Assembly (NCBI GenBank): GCA_012861695.1
Contig: JAAOOA010000354.1
Location: forward strand, 1-64,000
Direction: 5' to 3'
DNA: 64,000 nt
From: Trematomus loennbergii
Taxonomy: Eukaryota > Chordata > Actinopteri > Perciformes > Nototheniidae
In this document: positions 54,432-64,000 of the stretch, in pieces
Numbering within the stretch: position 1 is the first letter of the stretch
Layout: each line of letters starts with the position of its first letter
Program-made: the position numbers and the translations under genes
The notes under the pieces: generated by a model
The model's database searches: none
Told to the model about the DNA's origin: nothing
Seen by the model: the letters and a program-made list of their open reading frames with translations, nothing else

Positions 54432-55050
54432 TAATACTCTGCAATATATACCTGGCTGCTAAATCCTCTGAACTGTTACAGGATGTGTATTTTGTAAAAT
54501 GTGTAACTTTTTTTTAATGATAATTTCTTGTTTAATCTTTAATACTTTGTTGTCTGCATGCTTTAGGAAACATGAAGCTGTCTCTGGCTCTCTCTGCTGT
54601 AACAATGTACATGTATCCTCTGGGACTAATAAAGGGATTCTGATTCTGATTCTGATTCTGATTCTGATTCTGATTACACCTCCAGGAGCTTTCAGGACAT
54701 CCCATTCCAAACTCTTAGGCATTCATTTGAAGTTGGTCCCCCTTTGCAGCTATAACAGCTTCCACTCTTCTGGGAAGGCTTTCTACAGATCTTGGAGTGT
54801 GTCTGTGGGAAGCCCTTTCATCCAGAAGAGCATTAGTGAGGTCACACTGATGCTGGACGAGAGGCTGGCTCTCCGTTCTAGTTCATCCCAAAGGTGTTCA
54901 GTGGGGTTGAGGTCAAGTTCTTCCACACCAAACTCATCCACCCAGGCCTCTATGGAGCTGCTTTGTGGGGCTCAGTCATGCTGGAACAGCTTCTTCCTCC
55001 ACAGACTGTTTTCTGGCTGTTTTCCACCAGATTGAGACTTGAGTTTCTTG
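54215..55050 (-). mobile_element. Tc1/mariner relic interrupted by a LINE tail
   Basis: 'tatagacaaaagtattggac' at 54215 is a Tc1-type terminus. From 55000 back to 54665 the - strand encodes broken text KLFQHD, DEFGVEELD, NPTEHLWDELERR and PEEWK, the C-terminal DDE region (NP.EHLWDELE) of Tc1-like transposases. The acidic residue block before NP is deleted and stops are present, so it is dead. A separate retroposon occupies 54243-54663. Confidence 0.8.
54243..54663 (+). mobile_element. LINE 3' end with (TTCTGA)n tail
   Basis: 'ccttccttcctgcagcggtc' at the start and 'ctctgggactaataaaggga' at the end, closing in six ttctgattctgat-type repeats, is a common fish LINE 3' end. It contains (AT)n at 54387-54426. 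It sits between the two parts of the Tc1 relic. Confidence 0.75.
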
Positions 55051-55214
55051 GTGTTTTTCACAAAAAATAAAAATGCAAAACTCAAAAAAGTATTCTTGCT
55101 AATCATTGATGAATTACACACTGTGAAGAATAATAATACATGAAAAAAATGCATCAAAGTCAATGTTGGTGCCAATTTGTATCTGTTTAGAAAATAAATA
55201 CAAATACAAAATAA

Positions 55215-55450
55215 TATCAGTGTTGTGTCTTAATGTAAACGAGCTGAGGACTCTCTATGTTCACGCTCTCCTGGATATAAACCCAACAGATCTTTGGATC
55301 TAATCTGCTTTGAATGATCTTCTTTATTTGACCTCGTACCTCCGCCCAGAACACCTTCAACTTTCTGCACCGCCAAACACAGAGAAACCACGTTCCCCTT
55401 GATTCTGTGCATGTTAAACATATATCTGGTATATTTTCATATCGGTTTAA
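55215..55450 (-). mobile_element. L1/Tx1-like LINE fragment
   Basis: The - strand reads YENIPDICLTCTESRGTWF, LCVWRCRKLKVFWAEVRGQ and IKKIIQSRLDP: the C..C....GT..H..W.C.....FW zinc-knuckle-like end of L1/Tx1 ORF2. 5' and 3' truncated. Confidence 0.75.
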
Positions 55451-55452
55451 AT

Positions 55453-56353
55453 CAGGGGTGTCAAACTCCCGTGACCTCATGTTCTGTGGCCCCGCAAGAG
55501 CGTGCAAAGAATATAATATACAACACAATTGGTGTAATTGTTGAATATTTGCTTTCTATTATTTGCCCGAGACTTCTGCTTTCAGACGTAGTTATTTATG
55601 AAGTTATTACCAGAACTGATAATAATCCAATGCAGAGCCAATAATGTGATATAAAACATTATTACCTCTGTTTCCTAGAATCTGACTTTTCTTTTCTTAG
55701 AATTGGACTTTTTTCTCAGAATTTGACTTTTTTCTCAGAATTTGACTTTTTTCTCAGAATTTGACTTTTTCTTAGAATTTGACTTTTTTTTCAGAATTTG
55801 ACTTTTTTTTTCAGAATTTGACTTTTTTCTTAGAACTGACTTTTTTCTCAGAATTTGACTTTTTTCTCAGAATTGACTTTTTTCTTAGAACTTGACTTTT
55901 TTCTCAGAATTTGACTTTTTTCTTAGAATTTGACTTTATTTCCGAATTTGACTTTTTTCTCAGAATTTGACTTTTTTCTTAGAATTTGACTTTTTTCTTA
56001 GAACTTGACTTTTTTCTCAGAATTTGACTTTTTTTTCAGAATTTGACTTTTTTTTCAGAATTTGACTTTTTCTTAGAACTTGACCTTTTTCTTAGAACTT
56101 GACTTTTTTCTCATAATTTGACTTTTTTTTTGAGCACTGAAGAAACTTGCAATTATCTGCCCTAGACTTCTGCTTTCAGACGTAGTTAATTATGAAGTTA
56201 TTACCCTATCCGATGCAGAGGCACTAATACAATATAATACATAATTTTATATATATTATATATGTATATTTATATAGTCTTAAAGTTACAACCAGCCTTT
56301 GAGTGCAACCTTAATGCTGATGTGCCCGTGATGAGATTGAGTTTGACCCCCTG
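55453..56353. mobile_element. hAT-type element with internal minisatellite
   Basis: Ends CAGGGGTGTCAAACTC and GAGTTTGACCCCCTG, a terminal pair like the element at 1776. 'gacttctgctttcagacgta' appears on both sides of the array. No matching TSD found, so one end may be altered. Confidence 0.65.
55680..56135. repeat. 19-bp minisatellite ttttctcagaatttgactt
   Basis: About 24 units with T-run length changes and tcag/ttag switches. Inside the hAT-type element. Confidence 0.93.
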
Positions 56354-56720
56354 CATTACAGTGATGCTTTTTAACATCTCTGGTTCAGCAGGAGGTTGAG
56401 ATTAGGAACAAAGGTTATAGGAGCCAGCATGCTTATTCAGCCTGAGGCAATCATCTCCATTATTGTTGTTATTTTAGATCACACACATCTGTATTTAATC
56501 ATCCCTTCAGGTGTTTGTCACGTGGGTCTTGTTGGTTTGTTTTCAGTCCACCTGTTGTTTGCCAGTAATGAATACGACACAGAGGCTGAGCTCATGTTCT
56601 GATGAACGTTTGCTCCTCTCTAAGTTACAAACTGTAAAGAGAGAAATGTAGAATGTGTGATATTGGGTTTTATAAAGAAACTCTCATTCATTGATTCCTC
56701 TTCTTCTTTTCTCGTTGCAG
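56354..56720. other. Upstream of the NEMP-like exons; nothing recognised
   Basis: No other exon of the same gene could be identified here. Confidence 0.35.
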
Positions 56721-56793
56721 AGTTTGATATTTATCTGTTTCTGCTTTTCCTCTCCGGAGCGTTGCTGTTCCTCTTTGCAGACTCACTCAGCAG
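56721..56793 (+). CDS. NEMP1-like exon (transmembrane segment)
   Basis: 'ctcgttgcag' then FDIYLFLLFLSGALLFLFAD and SLSR, donor AG|gtcact. NEMP proteins (DUF2215) are multi-pass inner nuclear membrane proteins; ADxLSRSQ followed by a second hydrophobic segment is typical. Joins in phase (AG|G) with the exon at 56891. Only these two exons of the gene are visible. In human, CS and NEMP1 are both in 12q13, which agrees with the neighbourhood. NEMP2 is an alternative. Confidence 0.6.
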
Positions 56794-56890
56794 GTCACTT
56801 TGTATGAAGACTATTTAACAACACTAAGATGCATTTCAATTAAAAAGGATAATAACATATTGAACCCTCGTCTTCCTCCCCTCAATAAAG

Positions 56891-56984
56891 GAGTCAAGTG
56901 TTCTTCTTCTCTGCTGGTATGAGCACCGGCATGATCGCCTCTCTCATCATAGTCTTCTTCATTCTGGCTCGCTTCCTGCCGAAG
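56891..56984 (+). CDS. NEMP1-like exon (second transmembrane segment)
   Basis: 'cctcaataaag' then SQVFFFSAGMSTGMIASLII and VFFILARFLPK, donor AAG|gtaagg. The 94 bases keep phase. The next expected exon was not found before 64000, so the gene is either continued outside, has a long intron, or is a fragment. Confidence 0.62.
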
Positions 56985-57612
56985 GTAAGGACTCATTTTA
57001 CTGCCATGTTGAACAGATATTGGGTTTTCCTCCAGAGGGTGGCTGCATCTCCTTTAGGGATTAGGTGAGGTCAGTCATGGGGAGGGGCTTTTCATACCAA
57101 GGACACTTAACCGATAAGCTCACGGACCACCTGACTCCCCAGACATCCAGAACCAAAAGGCCTGCTCACCACTCCAACAGTTTATAACAAACTACAGCCT
57201 GATGACAGCTTCACTTCTCTGTATCGCCTCGTTCACACATTAAATCAACAACACAAATACAACTACAGATTCTACAAGCATTTCCTTCATATGAGATTTG
57301 AAATGCTCACAGGTTTTACACCTCGTATGAAAAGTAGACGACATTTATTACAGAGTTTATGTCCGAGCCGACAGACTCTCAGAAAGATCGTTTTACTGAG
57401 AGAAATGCAAAATGCATGAAATACGACTCAAACCTCCACTGTGGATTTTCATAATAAAATACAAACTATGGTCGCAGGCCCAAGTTCAACATGAACTCAA
57501 CATTAAACACAAGTTCATTATTTACACTGTTCCATTTATTTAGCATTGGGATAAGTGTTAAAAGATTGATGGATGGTCTAACGGGTAAATTCCCTTTGGC
57601 CTCCAGAGAGGG
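56985..57612. other. No feature recognised
   Basis: Ordinary AT-rich sequence; presumed NEMP-like intron. Confidence 0.35.
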
Positions 57613-57921
57613 CAGAAGTACACATCCTTTACTCAAGTAGAAGTACACATCCTTTACTCAAGTAGAAGTACACATCCTTTACTCAAGTAGAAGTACACAT
57701 GCTTTACTCAAGTAGAAGTACACATGCTTTACTCAAGCAGAAGTACACATCCTTTACTCAAGTAGAAGTACACACATCCTTTACTCAAGTAGAAGTACAC
57801 ATGCTTTACTCAAGTAGAAGTACACATGCTTTACTCAAGCAGAAGTACACATCCTTTACTCAAGTAGAAGTACACATGCTTTACTCAAGTAGAAGTACAC
57901 ATGCTTTACTCAAGTAGAAGT
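57613..57921. repeat. 25-bp minisatellite, about 12 units
   Basis: Units 'cctttactcaagtagaagta' plus cacat, alternating cctttactcaagtag, gctttactcaagtag and gctttactcaagcag in a higher-order order. The words are those of the ACTCAAGTA teleost repeat, so it is another expansion of that family. Confidence 0.93.
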
Positions 57922-58964
57922 CTTTAGACATTTAGTCAGAAAGAGCTTCAATGGTGTTCCTCACACGTGCTGATGATGTGTTTTTATTACCCAGAGCACT
58001 CTTTGTTATTGTATCTACAGGATAAAAAAACAAAAATCTCTAATATTTATTGAGTTGTACATTCAAGTAGTATTTTACATATTAATTCAAGTATAAAAAA
58101 TAAAATCATGCATCACTTTCCCTCCGTCATAAATCATCCATTTCTTCCACTAACTCAAATCTCTTCTCGCTGTGAGGTGGTTTGTCATTCATCCAATTAT
58201 ACGGAGGATTGTTTATTTCTAATCTTCTTTATTTCAAATGTATTTGTTATTTGAAGTCGTGCATGATGTCTGCTTATTTCTGCCGTTTGAGCTCTACATC
58301 CACGATTCACTTTGCTTTGTTCACTTGTTTTATTATTATTATAATGATGAACATGTTCCCCTTGTAGATAAATAAAAATGTAAATATTTGTTTGTAGTGT
58401 CTTCTGCCATCCACACACTACGAACAAATATTTGTTTCTCCGAATCGAAAGGGGAAAATACAAAAGCATTGTACATAATTTAAACCAATCAATGTTGTGT
58501 AATTAACAAGGATAATCTGGTGTTTTGAGTTGATGAGTAGTGCAGATATCACTGGAAATAAAATCAATCGACAGTAAGGAGAATACTTACTTCCGGGTGT
58601 AAAATCCTCCGTTATCCAATGGGAATGGACGCTCACATTACCATTTCATCCCTGACATTGTTCATTATTCTGTATATACCAAATACAACCTGTATTCATT
58701 TCATGTACCTGTTGTGAAAATCACCTGAACAAGCAAACATGGCGGATCAGCTGCAGGTGGAAGAATCGTGAAAAGACGTTACGTGATGACGTCAGACGCA
58801 CGATACTAAGGGAAAGCACATCGATGCACTTTCACTGATACAAGAAGTCAACAAACTATAGATACAATCCACAACATACACCAAAGCAGAAAACTGAATC
58901 ACACATATCAAATAGACTTTTAGATTGTATTACTTTAGTTTATTGTTGTATTGGAAATGGATTT
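57922..58964. other. No feature recognised
   Basis: AT-rich. Short open frames have no recognisable content. Confidence 0.4.
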
Positions 58965-59050
58965 AGTGGAGTATGAATACCACAAAAACAAAAGTACACT
59001 TCCCTCATAATGTACTCAGGTATTTGAGTAAAAATACTGAGTGACATTCC

Positions 59051-60553
59051 TATGGGCTCAGAACAGTCTCATAATACACACATGCACACAGAAGGATCCA
59101 CACTTGTGTTTTTCAATGCACACACAAATGTGTTCCGTTTCATATTCATGTAAATAAAATCCAAATACAGAAAAAAGTGTTACATATGCATTTTGATCCT
59201 CACATATTTGTTTTCCATTTGAATCCTCTGCACCTACAAACACAAACCGCTTTCTGTGCATGGATCGCTGTGCATTCGTGTGTGGGTTTTTTGAGACTCC
59301 CTGACGGTCACCCGATTCGTACTTGTAATTTTTTTTATCTATAGCCAATCAGATGTCTCCTCAATTCTAAGCCAATCACATGAGCGCGCCCCACGAGGGT
59401 AGATTTCTTGCGTTCATGACGTAGCGCTTCATGTACGCATTGTGCGCTGTCCGGAGCTGACAGGTCCATGGAGCCTGCCTGCAGGCGCTAATCTCAGGAC
59501 ACTTCCACTCTCAGTACATTGCCACTTTCCGAGCAGGAAATGCACGCAAATACAAGCCTTTATATTATTAAGGTACAGTGCCACTTTCCGAACCATTAAT
59601 GAATGCTTGTGTACACAAAAACGGCAGGCAAAACCGTTTTAAATGTGTGTTTCCTGTATGGCGAATACAGCTTTATTTATGTCTGTATGAAGTTGTTGTG
59701 AGTGTGGAGGGAGCAGCTACAGGTTAGCTTAGCCTAATCGATCAGTGCACTACGAAGCCAGTGCTAGACAGTGAACTGTCAACGGGGGGAGCCCCGCCGG
59801 TCATTATCGGCCGATATTCACTCTTAATAGTTTGATCGGTGCTCTCTATAAAGGCCGATCAGGAGAGCTGGATCTGATCGATATGGACATAAACGTGAGT
59901 GAAGTTTTAGCGAGAAACTGAGAAACTGACGGGCTGTCAGGAGAGAGGGAGGGAGAGAGGAAAAGAGATGATCCTCCCGTGTTATTATCCGGTCATAGTC
60001 TGGTAATTACCTGCTAACGGAAACGCTGCTACACAATTCTTCTTCTTCTTCTTATTATTATTGAACCATGACCGGTAAGTTTCAAATTTGTCCGGTAAAA
60101 TTAATTCTGTCCGCGGAAACCCTGCTCCGGACAGCGCAAAATGCGTATATGAAGTGTCATGAACGCAATAAATCATAGGCTACCCTCGTGGGGACGCGCT
60201 CATGTGATTGGCTTAGAATGAAGGAGACATCTGATTGGCTATAGATAGAAAAAATTACAAGTACGAATCGGGTGACCGTCAGGGGAGTCTCAAAAAACCC
60301 ACACACGAATGCACAGTGATCATGCACAGAAAGCGGTTTGTGTTTGCAGGTGCAGAGGATTTAAACGGAAAACAAATATGTGAGGATCAAAAATGCATAT
60401 GTAAAACTTTTTTCTGTGTTTGGATTTTATTTACATGAATATAAAACGGAACACATTTGTGTGAGCATTGAAAAACACAAGTGTGGATCCGGAAATACAA
60501 GTGTGAATCCTTCTGTGTGCATGTGTGTATTATGAGACTGTTCTGAGCCCATA
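59051..60553. mobile_element. 1.5-kb fold-back element with about 430-bp inverted arms
   Basis: Left arm 59051-59460 starts TATGGGCTCAGAACAG, right arm 60115-60553 ends CTGTTCTGAGCCCATA, and the arms match throughout (gtgcatggatcgctgtg, ggtcacccgattcgtac, gatgtctcctcaattct and complements). It splits the segment that is continuous at 30640-30665 ('gtgacattccgccactg'). acattcc and acgttcc flank it, a 6/7 duplication. The 650-base centre encodes nothing recognisable. Confidence 0.9.
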
Positions 60554-61632
60554 CGTTCCGCCACTGATACGTCATCACGTTGATCCAGCCTGAGCACGGG
60601 GCAGCTGACAGGAGGATGGGGTGCAGAGATATCTGATAATAAGAAAATAAACAATAACGAGAGGCTGGTTTGCTCGTTCTTTTAATCCGTCTTCATGGCT
60701 CTAACAGCGGACTCCCTCTGCCGCTCTGCCCGCTGATGTTAGTCTTAACTCTCCCATACACACCCAAACACTTCAGAGACATGTTCTGTATATCTGGACC
60801 TATAATATATTGAAGAAAAACAGTATAATAGGGGACCTTTAAGTGATGGTTTGAATGCAGGATGTTTACTGGGTGATTTTCACACTGTGGTATTAAATGT
60901 TTATTTAAATAACTTTGTTGAGCTTGTGTTTACCTCTATTTCCATCTCACTGAACATAGTCCCTGTGTGAACTGGTTCAGCTGATAAGGCTGGTTATGAG
61001 TCAAGAGGAGGAGCTGCAGACAGGAAGGGAAGTTGAAAGTGAAAGTATGAATGAAGTCAGACTTGTCAGACTGCCAGACGCCATTTTACAGCTCGACGGA
61101 GCAGGAGGAGAACAGGGTGAGTGTTAACACCAGGATCTGCTTTCTAACACATTATTTACTCTGTTTTACTGGATGTCAGAACATCAGCGTCCTAGAGTCC
61201 AAAGAGACTTCTACAAGTGGTGTAAACTTTATTATTTCCTGTTTTCTGACTCATCAAAGCAACATAACATGCGACAGCCCAGCGCAGTCAAAATGGGGAG
61301 CGGCCTGTCTGAAGTCTGACTGATTTGATGTATTTGAACCAAGTGTTAAACTTTCCTGTCGGCTCCCAGACCGTAGTGGAGGAAACAGGGGTGACTCTCT
61401 GCAGTCTTCCAGGGCCGAAGCAACAAACTTCGGGTTCAATAACCCACTTTTCAATAAGGCAGACAGGCGAGCTCTTCTTTGGGAGGCCGTTGCATTTATT
61501 AAGGTCTTTGTTACAGGTCTAACTTTGAAGACACACGACAGCCCTTTGCTGCTGTTTCGTTCACTTCAAAGACACACAACACCACTCGCTCACTCTCCCT
61601 CGCTCTACCATGCACACACACATGCACGCGCC

Positions 61633-61636
<4 letters not shown>
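60554..61636 (+). repeat. Segmental duplication, copy B (NLR 5' region)
   Basis: Follows 30650-31732 with small indels ('tgatgttagtctta' for tgatggcactctcagtctta; 36 extra bases in the exon-like part). The left continuation, 58965-59050, is on the other side of the fold-back. Confidence 0.9.
60996..61116 (+). CDS. Possible first exon of a third NLR unit
   Basis: ATG then [17 protein letters not shown], an insert NEVRLVRLPDA, and the shared [11 protein letters not shown] before G|gtgagt. Start and donor are conserved with copy A. Later exons would be beyond the window or lost. Confidence 0.35.
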
Positions 61637-61684
<48 letters not shown>

Positions 61685-61707
61685 CTCTCTTTCTCTCTCT
61701 CTCTCTT
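61637..61707. repeat. (CT)n microsatellite
   Basis: Paralogous to 31733-31802, followed by 'ttaaagggatagc', which in copy A stands beyond the fold-back element at 33680. Confidence 0.93.
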
Positions 61708-61849
61708 AAAGGGATAGCTACCTATTATGCTGCCGGCTCTGATAAGCCTGCTCCGTGCATGCAGTGACATGTTGGATGCTGCTGTTTTGAGCATTGCAAT
61801 ATATTTGTCTTTTGTTTATAGTTAATACTGAAATTGAGTGGCGAAGTCA

Positions 61850-62150
61850 CGCCCATCTACTTCCGGTCCATGGGACCTTATTTCGGAAAAAATATGGCCC
61901 TACCCCTACACACTACCCCTCCGTTTGCACGTTCGCGCGGAGGGTCCGCCACATTAAGTGCTGTTCCAAACCAACGAGTGTGGAGGGGGAGGGGGAGTGG
62001 GCCATAGAGATATATATAAACACTAGGGCCCAATCCCAAACCACCCCCTCGACCCTACCCCTCCGTGGCGGAGTGAACTCCGTCTGTAGCCACACTCGCA
62101 GCTCAACGAGGCTCCCTCCTGTCAGATGGAGGGAGTAAATACAGCAGCAA
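61850..62150. repeat. GC-rich dispersed repeat, inverse of 5884-6020
   Basis: 'ccctccgtttgcacgttcgc' then gcggagggtccg, and 'tgttccaaaccaacgagtgt' are the complement of text at 5930-5990. 'ccctacccctccg' occurs twice. No gene. Confidence 0.6.
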
Positions 62151-62345
62151 GCTTTGGGACAAACTCCCCTCTCTCCGGCAGAAACAGGAAATGCCGTAAC
62201 TGTATGTAACAACGGTTTCAAATCAGCATCTCTGAGACAAAAAATGTAAATTAAGAACTCAAATAAAACTCCAAACATCTCTAATTGTGCTCTAATCTCT
62301 TTTTCTGTAAAGCTCTTTTAGTTTTAAACCTGATGTTTATAAGCT
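62151..62345. other. No feature recognised
   Basis: Unique-looking spacer. Confidence 0.3.
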
Positions 62346-62555
62346 TCTTAGTTTTTGCAACAGTCTGTAAATATACACAACTTTATAATAAAATGCACAC
62401 ATTTACCTTTTTCTAGACTAAACACAGCTATGATCCTAAGTTAAAAAAATATGAGGTTATCATGAGGTTGTTAACATCGCAATTTATCAGTGGATGTTTG
62501 CTGGAACTACTTGTAAACAGCGTGTTTCCTGACGGACACACACAGCGTGACTCCG
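62346..62555 (+). repeat. Second copy of the 4860-5060 segment
   Basis: Direct match including 'ttagtttttgcaacagtctg' and 'gaggttatcatgaggttgtt', with small gaps. Confidence 0.7.
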
Positions 62556-62565
62556 GTCAGGTAGA

Positions 62566-62860
62566 GACCGGGGCCCTTTCTCATGTCATCAAATGTCCCA
62601 TCCTCGACTCCTCGACTCCTCGGTCCTCCGGTAGTGACCCGGAAATGAATTTTAGCGCGCCATGTTGAAGGACATCTCATTTCTCGAAATGCACATCGAG
62701 GACCGAGCATCGAGCGTCGAGGAGGCTCTCTGGAGGAGCTATAACCGAGGATACACTGATGGGTTCTCCACAGTCCTCCACGGCTCCTTCGTGGATGCAT
62801 TTCCGGCAACAGTGATGTTTCAAAGAGTCGAGACGCACGGTCGGACTTATCTCAGCCAAT
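62566..62860. repeat. GC-rich MITE-like element (cgaggagtcgagg family)
   Basis: Starts 'ggggccctttctcatgtcat', as does the spacer at 63456. Contains 'tcctcggtcctccggtagtg' and 'gccatgttgaaggacatctc', shared in inverse with 6030-6100. Non-coding. Confidence 0.55.
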
Positions 62861-63210
62861 GACAGCTCTGCATGCATCCCCTGGATATTATTTTATTAAC
62901 TGCTTTCATCGCGACGCGATGTTTACAGTGAGAACAGCTGTGAGGTCCATGCAGAAAGCATAGCAGTGTGTATAATAATATCATATCACTCAGTATAACA
63001 GGCCTACTCTCTTTATTTGCTTTAGTTTAGTAGATATCTACAAACAAAGTCGATATTTTTCTAAAACCATTTAGTGCTTCACATAATAAAATACACAACG
63101 GCTGTAGCCTGATTATATGCTTTAGGAGCTGTAGGTGCGTGTGTGTGGTGTAGGTGTGTGTGGTACAGTGTGTGCGTAGATGCAGCGGAGAGACAGGTCT
63201 CAGTTGGTTT
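62861..63210. other. No gene; GT-rich patch
   Basis: 'gtgcgtgtgtgtggtgtagg' type sequence at 63130-63175, otherwise nothing. Confidence 0.4.
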
Positions 63211-63384
63211 GGTGTCCTCTGCTTACTTGTAATACTTGTAAATAAAACTTTTGGCCCGTCATTTATTTCCCTCATTGTAGCGACCAGAGGGGGGGGGATA
63301 TATCCAGTCTCTGATAGTGTTACGTTATTATGAGAGTGCTCTGTTTGATTCTGAAATTGTATATATTTATATAAATATATACAT

Positions 63385-63422
<38 letters not shown>

Positions 63423-64000
63423 CCGCATCTGTAGCCTGTTATTGTCTCATTACCCGGGGCCCTTTCTCATGTCTTCAAATGTTCCTCCTCGACTCCCCTC
63501 CTCGACTCCTATCCTCGAGACTTAGTCCCGCTCACAGGAGATGCGAGCGGAGGAGCCGAGGAGGGGAACCGAGGAGAGAGGAGGGGAAGCAGCAGGCGGT
63601 TAGAGAAATGAGAACTCCTCTCCTCTGAGCGGTCATTTTAAAGAGACGTCCATTAATGATGACAGGAGGCACAGCAGCCCTCTGTCTGATGGACAGATGT
63701 GTTCATGACGACTTATATATTTACTTTTAATTCATTCACAGTGCGGTATAATGAGACAATAACAGGCTACAGATGCGGACATACACACAGACACACACAC
63801 ACACAGACACACACATATATGTATATATTTATATAAATATATACAATTTCAGAATCAAACAGAGCACTCTCATACTGTAATAACGTAACACTATCAGAGA
63901 CTGGATATATCCCCCCCCCCTCTCTGGTCGCTACAATGAGGGAAATAAATGACGGGCCAAAAGTTTTATTTACAAGTATTACAAGTAAGCAGAGGACACC
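63211..64000. repeat. Large inverted repeat reaching the window end
   Basis: Left arm 63211-63453 and right arm 63748-64000 are inverse complements (ggtgtcctctgcttacttg pairs with caagtaagcagaggacacc; 'gcctgttattgtctcatta' with its complement). The (GT)n of the left arm (63386-63419) and the (CA)n of the right differ in length. The 294-base spacer is a GC-rich cgaggag-type repeat. Arms may continue outside. Confidence 0.9.

Noticed and set aside
56721..56984. Assigning the gene symbol nemp1
   Set aside because: Two exons do not separate nemp1 from nemp2, so the symbol is left blank.

Overview
The window looks like nuclear DNA of a bony fish, probably a percomorph-like teleost. It carries split genes with GT-AG introns, a vertebrate mitochondrial citrate synthase, fish-type NLR immune receptor exons (N-terminal repeats, RING, FISNA-NACHT, LRR), and a dense load of teleost-style DNA transposons, LINE tails, minisatellites and microsatellites. 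I cannot name the species.

Layout. (1) 1-2.7 kb, + strand: the 3' end of a fish NLR gene (two LRR exons and a short tail), preceded by an interspersed repeat and split by a hAT element. (2) 2.7-7.4 kb: repeats only, including a MITE inserted inside a related MITE. (3) 7.4-28.7 kb, - strand: the complete citrate synthase gene (cs) in 11 coding exons, about 466 codons, with a CCAAT-rich promoter region. Its introns hold large tandem arrays, hAT, TTAA-type and LINE remnants. Intron 7 is almost entirely a VNTR whose unit is a copy of the exon 7/intron 7 splice junction. (4) 28.8-51 kb, + strand: a second NLR gene: a possible 5' exon, three N-terminal repeat exons, a linker, a RING exon, a large FISNA-NACHT exon, three LRR exons and a short tail exon. 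A large fold-back element and several other insertions lie inside it. (5) 51-58.9 kb: repeats around two exons that resemble the membrane domain of nuclear envelope protein NEMP1. (6) 58.9-64 kb: a second copy of the NLR 5' segment, split by a 1.5 kb fold-back element, then shared repeats and a large inverted repeat reaching the window end.

How the pieces relate. Citrate synthase is a housekeeping gene embedded in a locally duplicated NLR cluster. The 3' ends (0.7-2.7 kb and 45-51 kb) and the 5' segments (30.6-31.8 kb and 59-61.7 kb) of the NLR units are paralogous, so each copy shows the empty sites of insertions in the other. Small indels disrupt both conserved cs exons and NLR exons. In cs at least three fall in homopolymers, so I suspect residual assembly errors as much as real pseudogenization. 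No tRNA, rRNA or CRISPR array was found.
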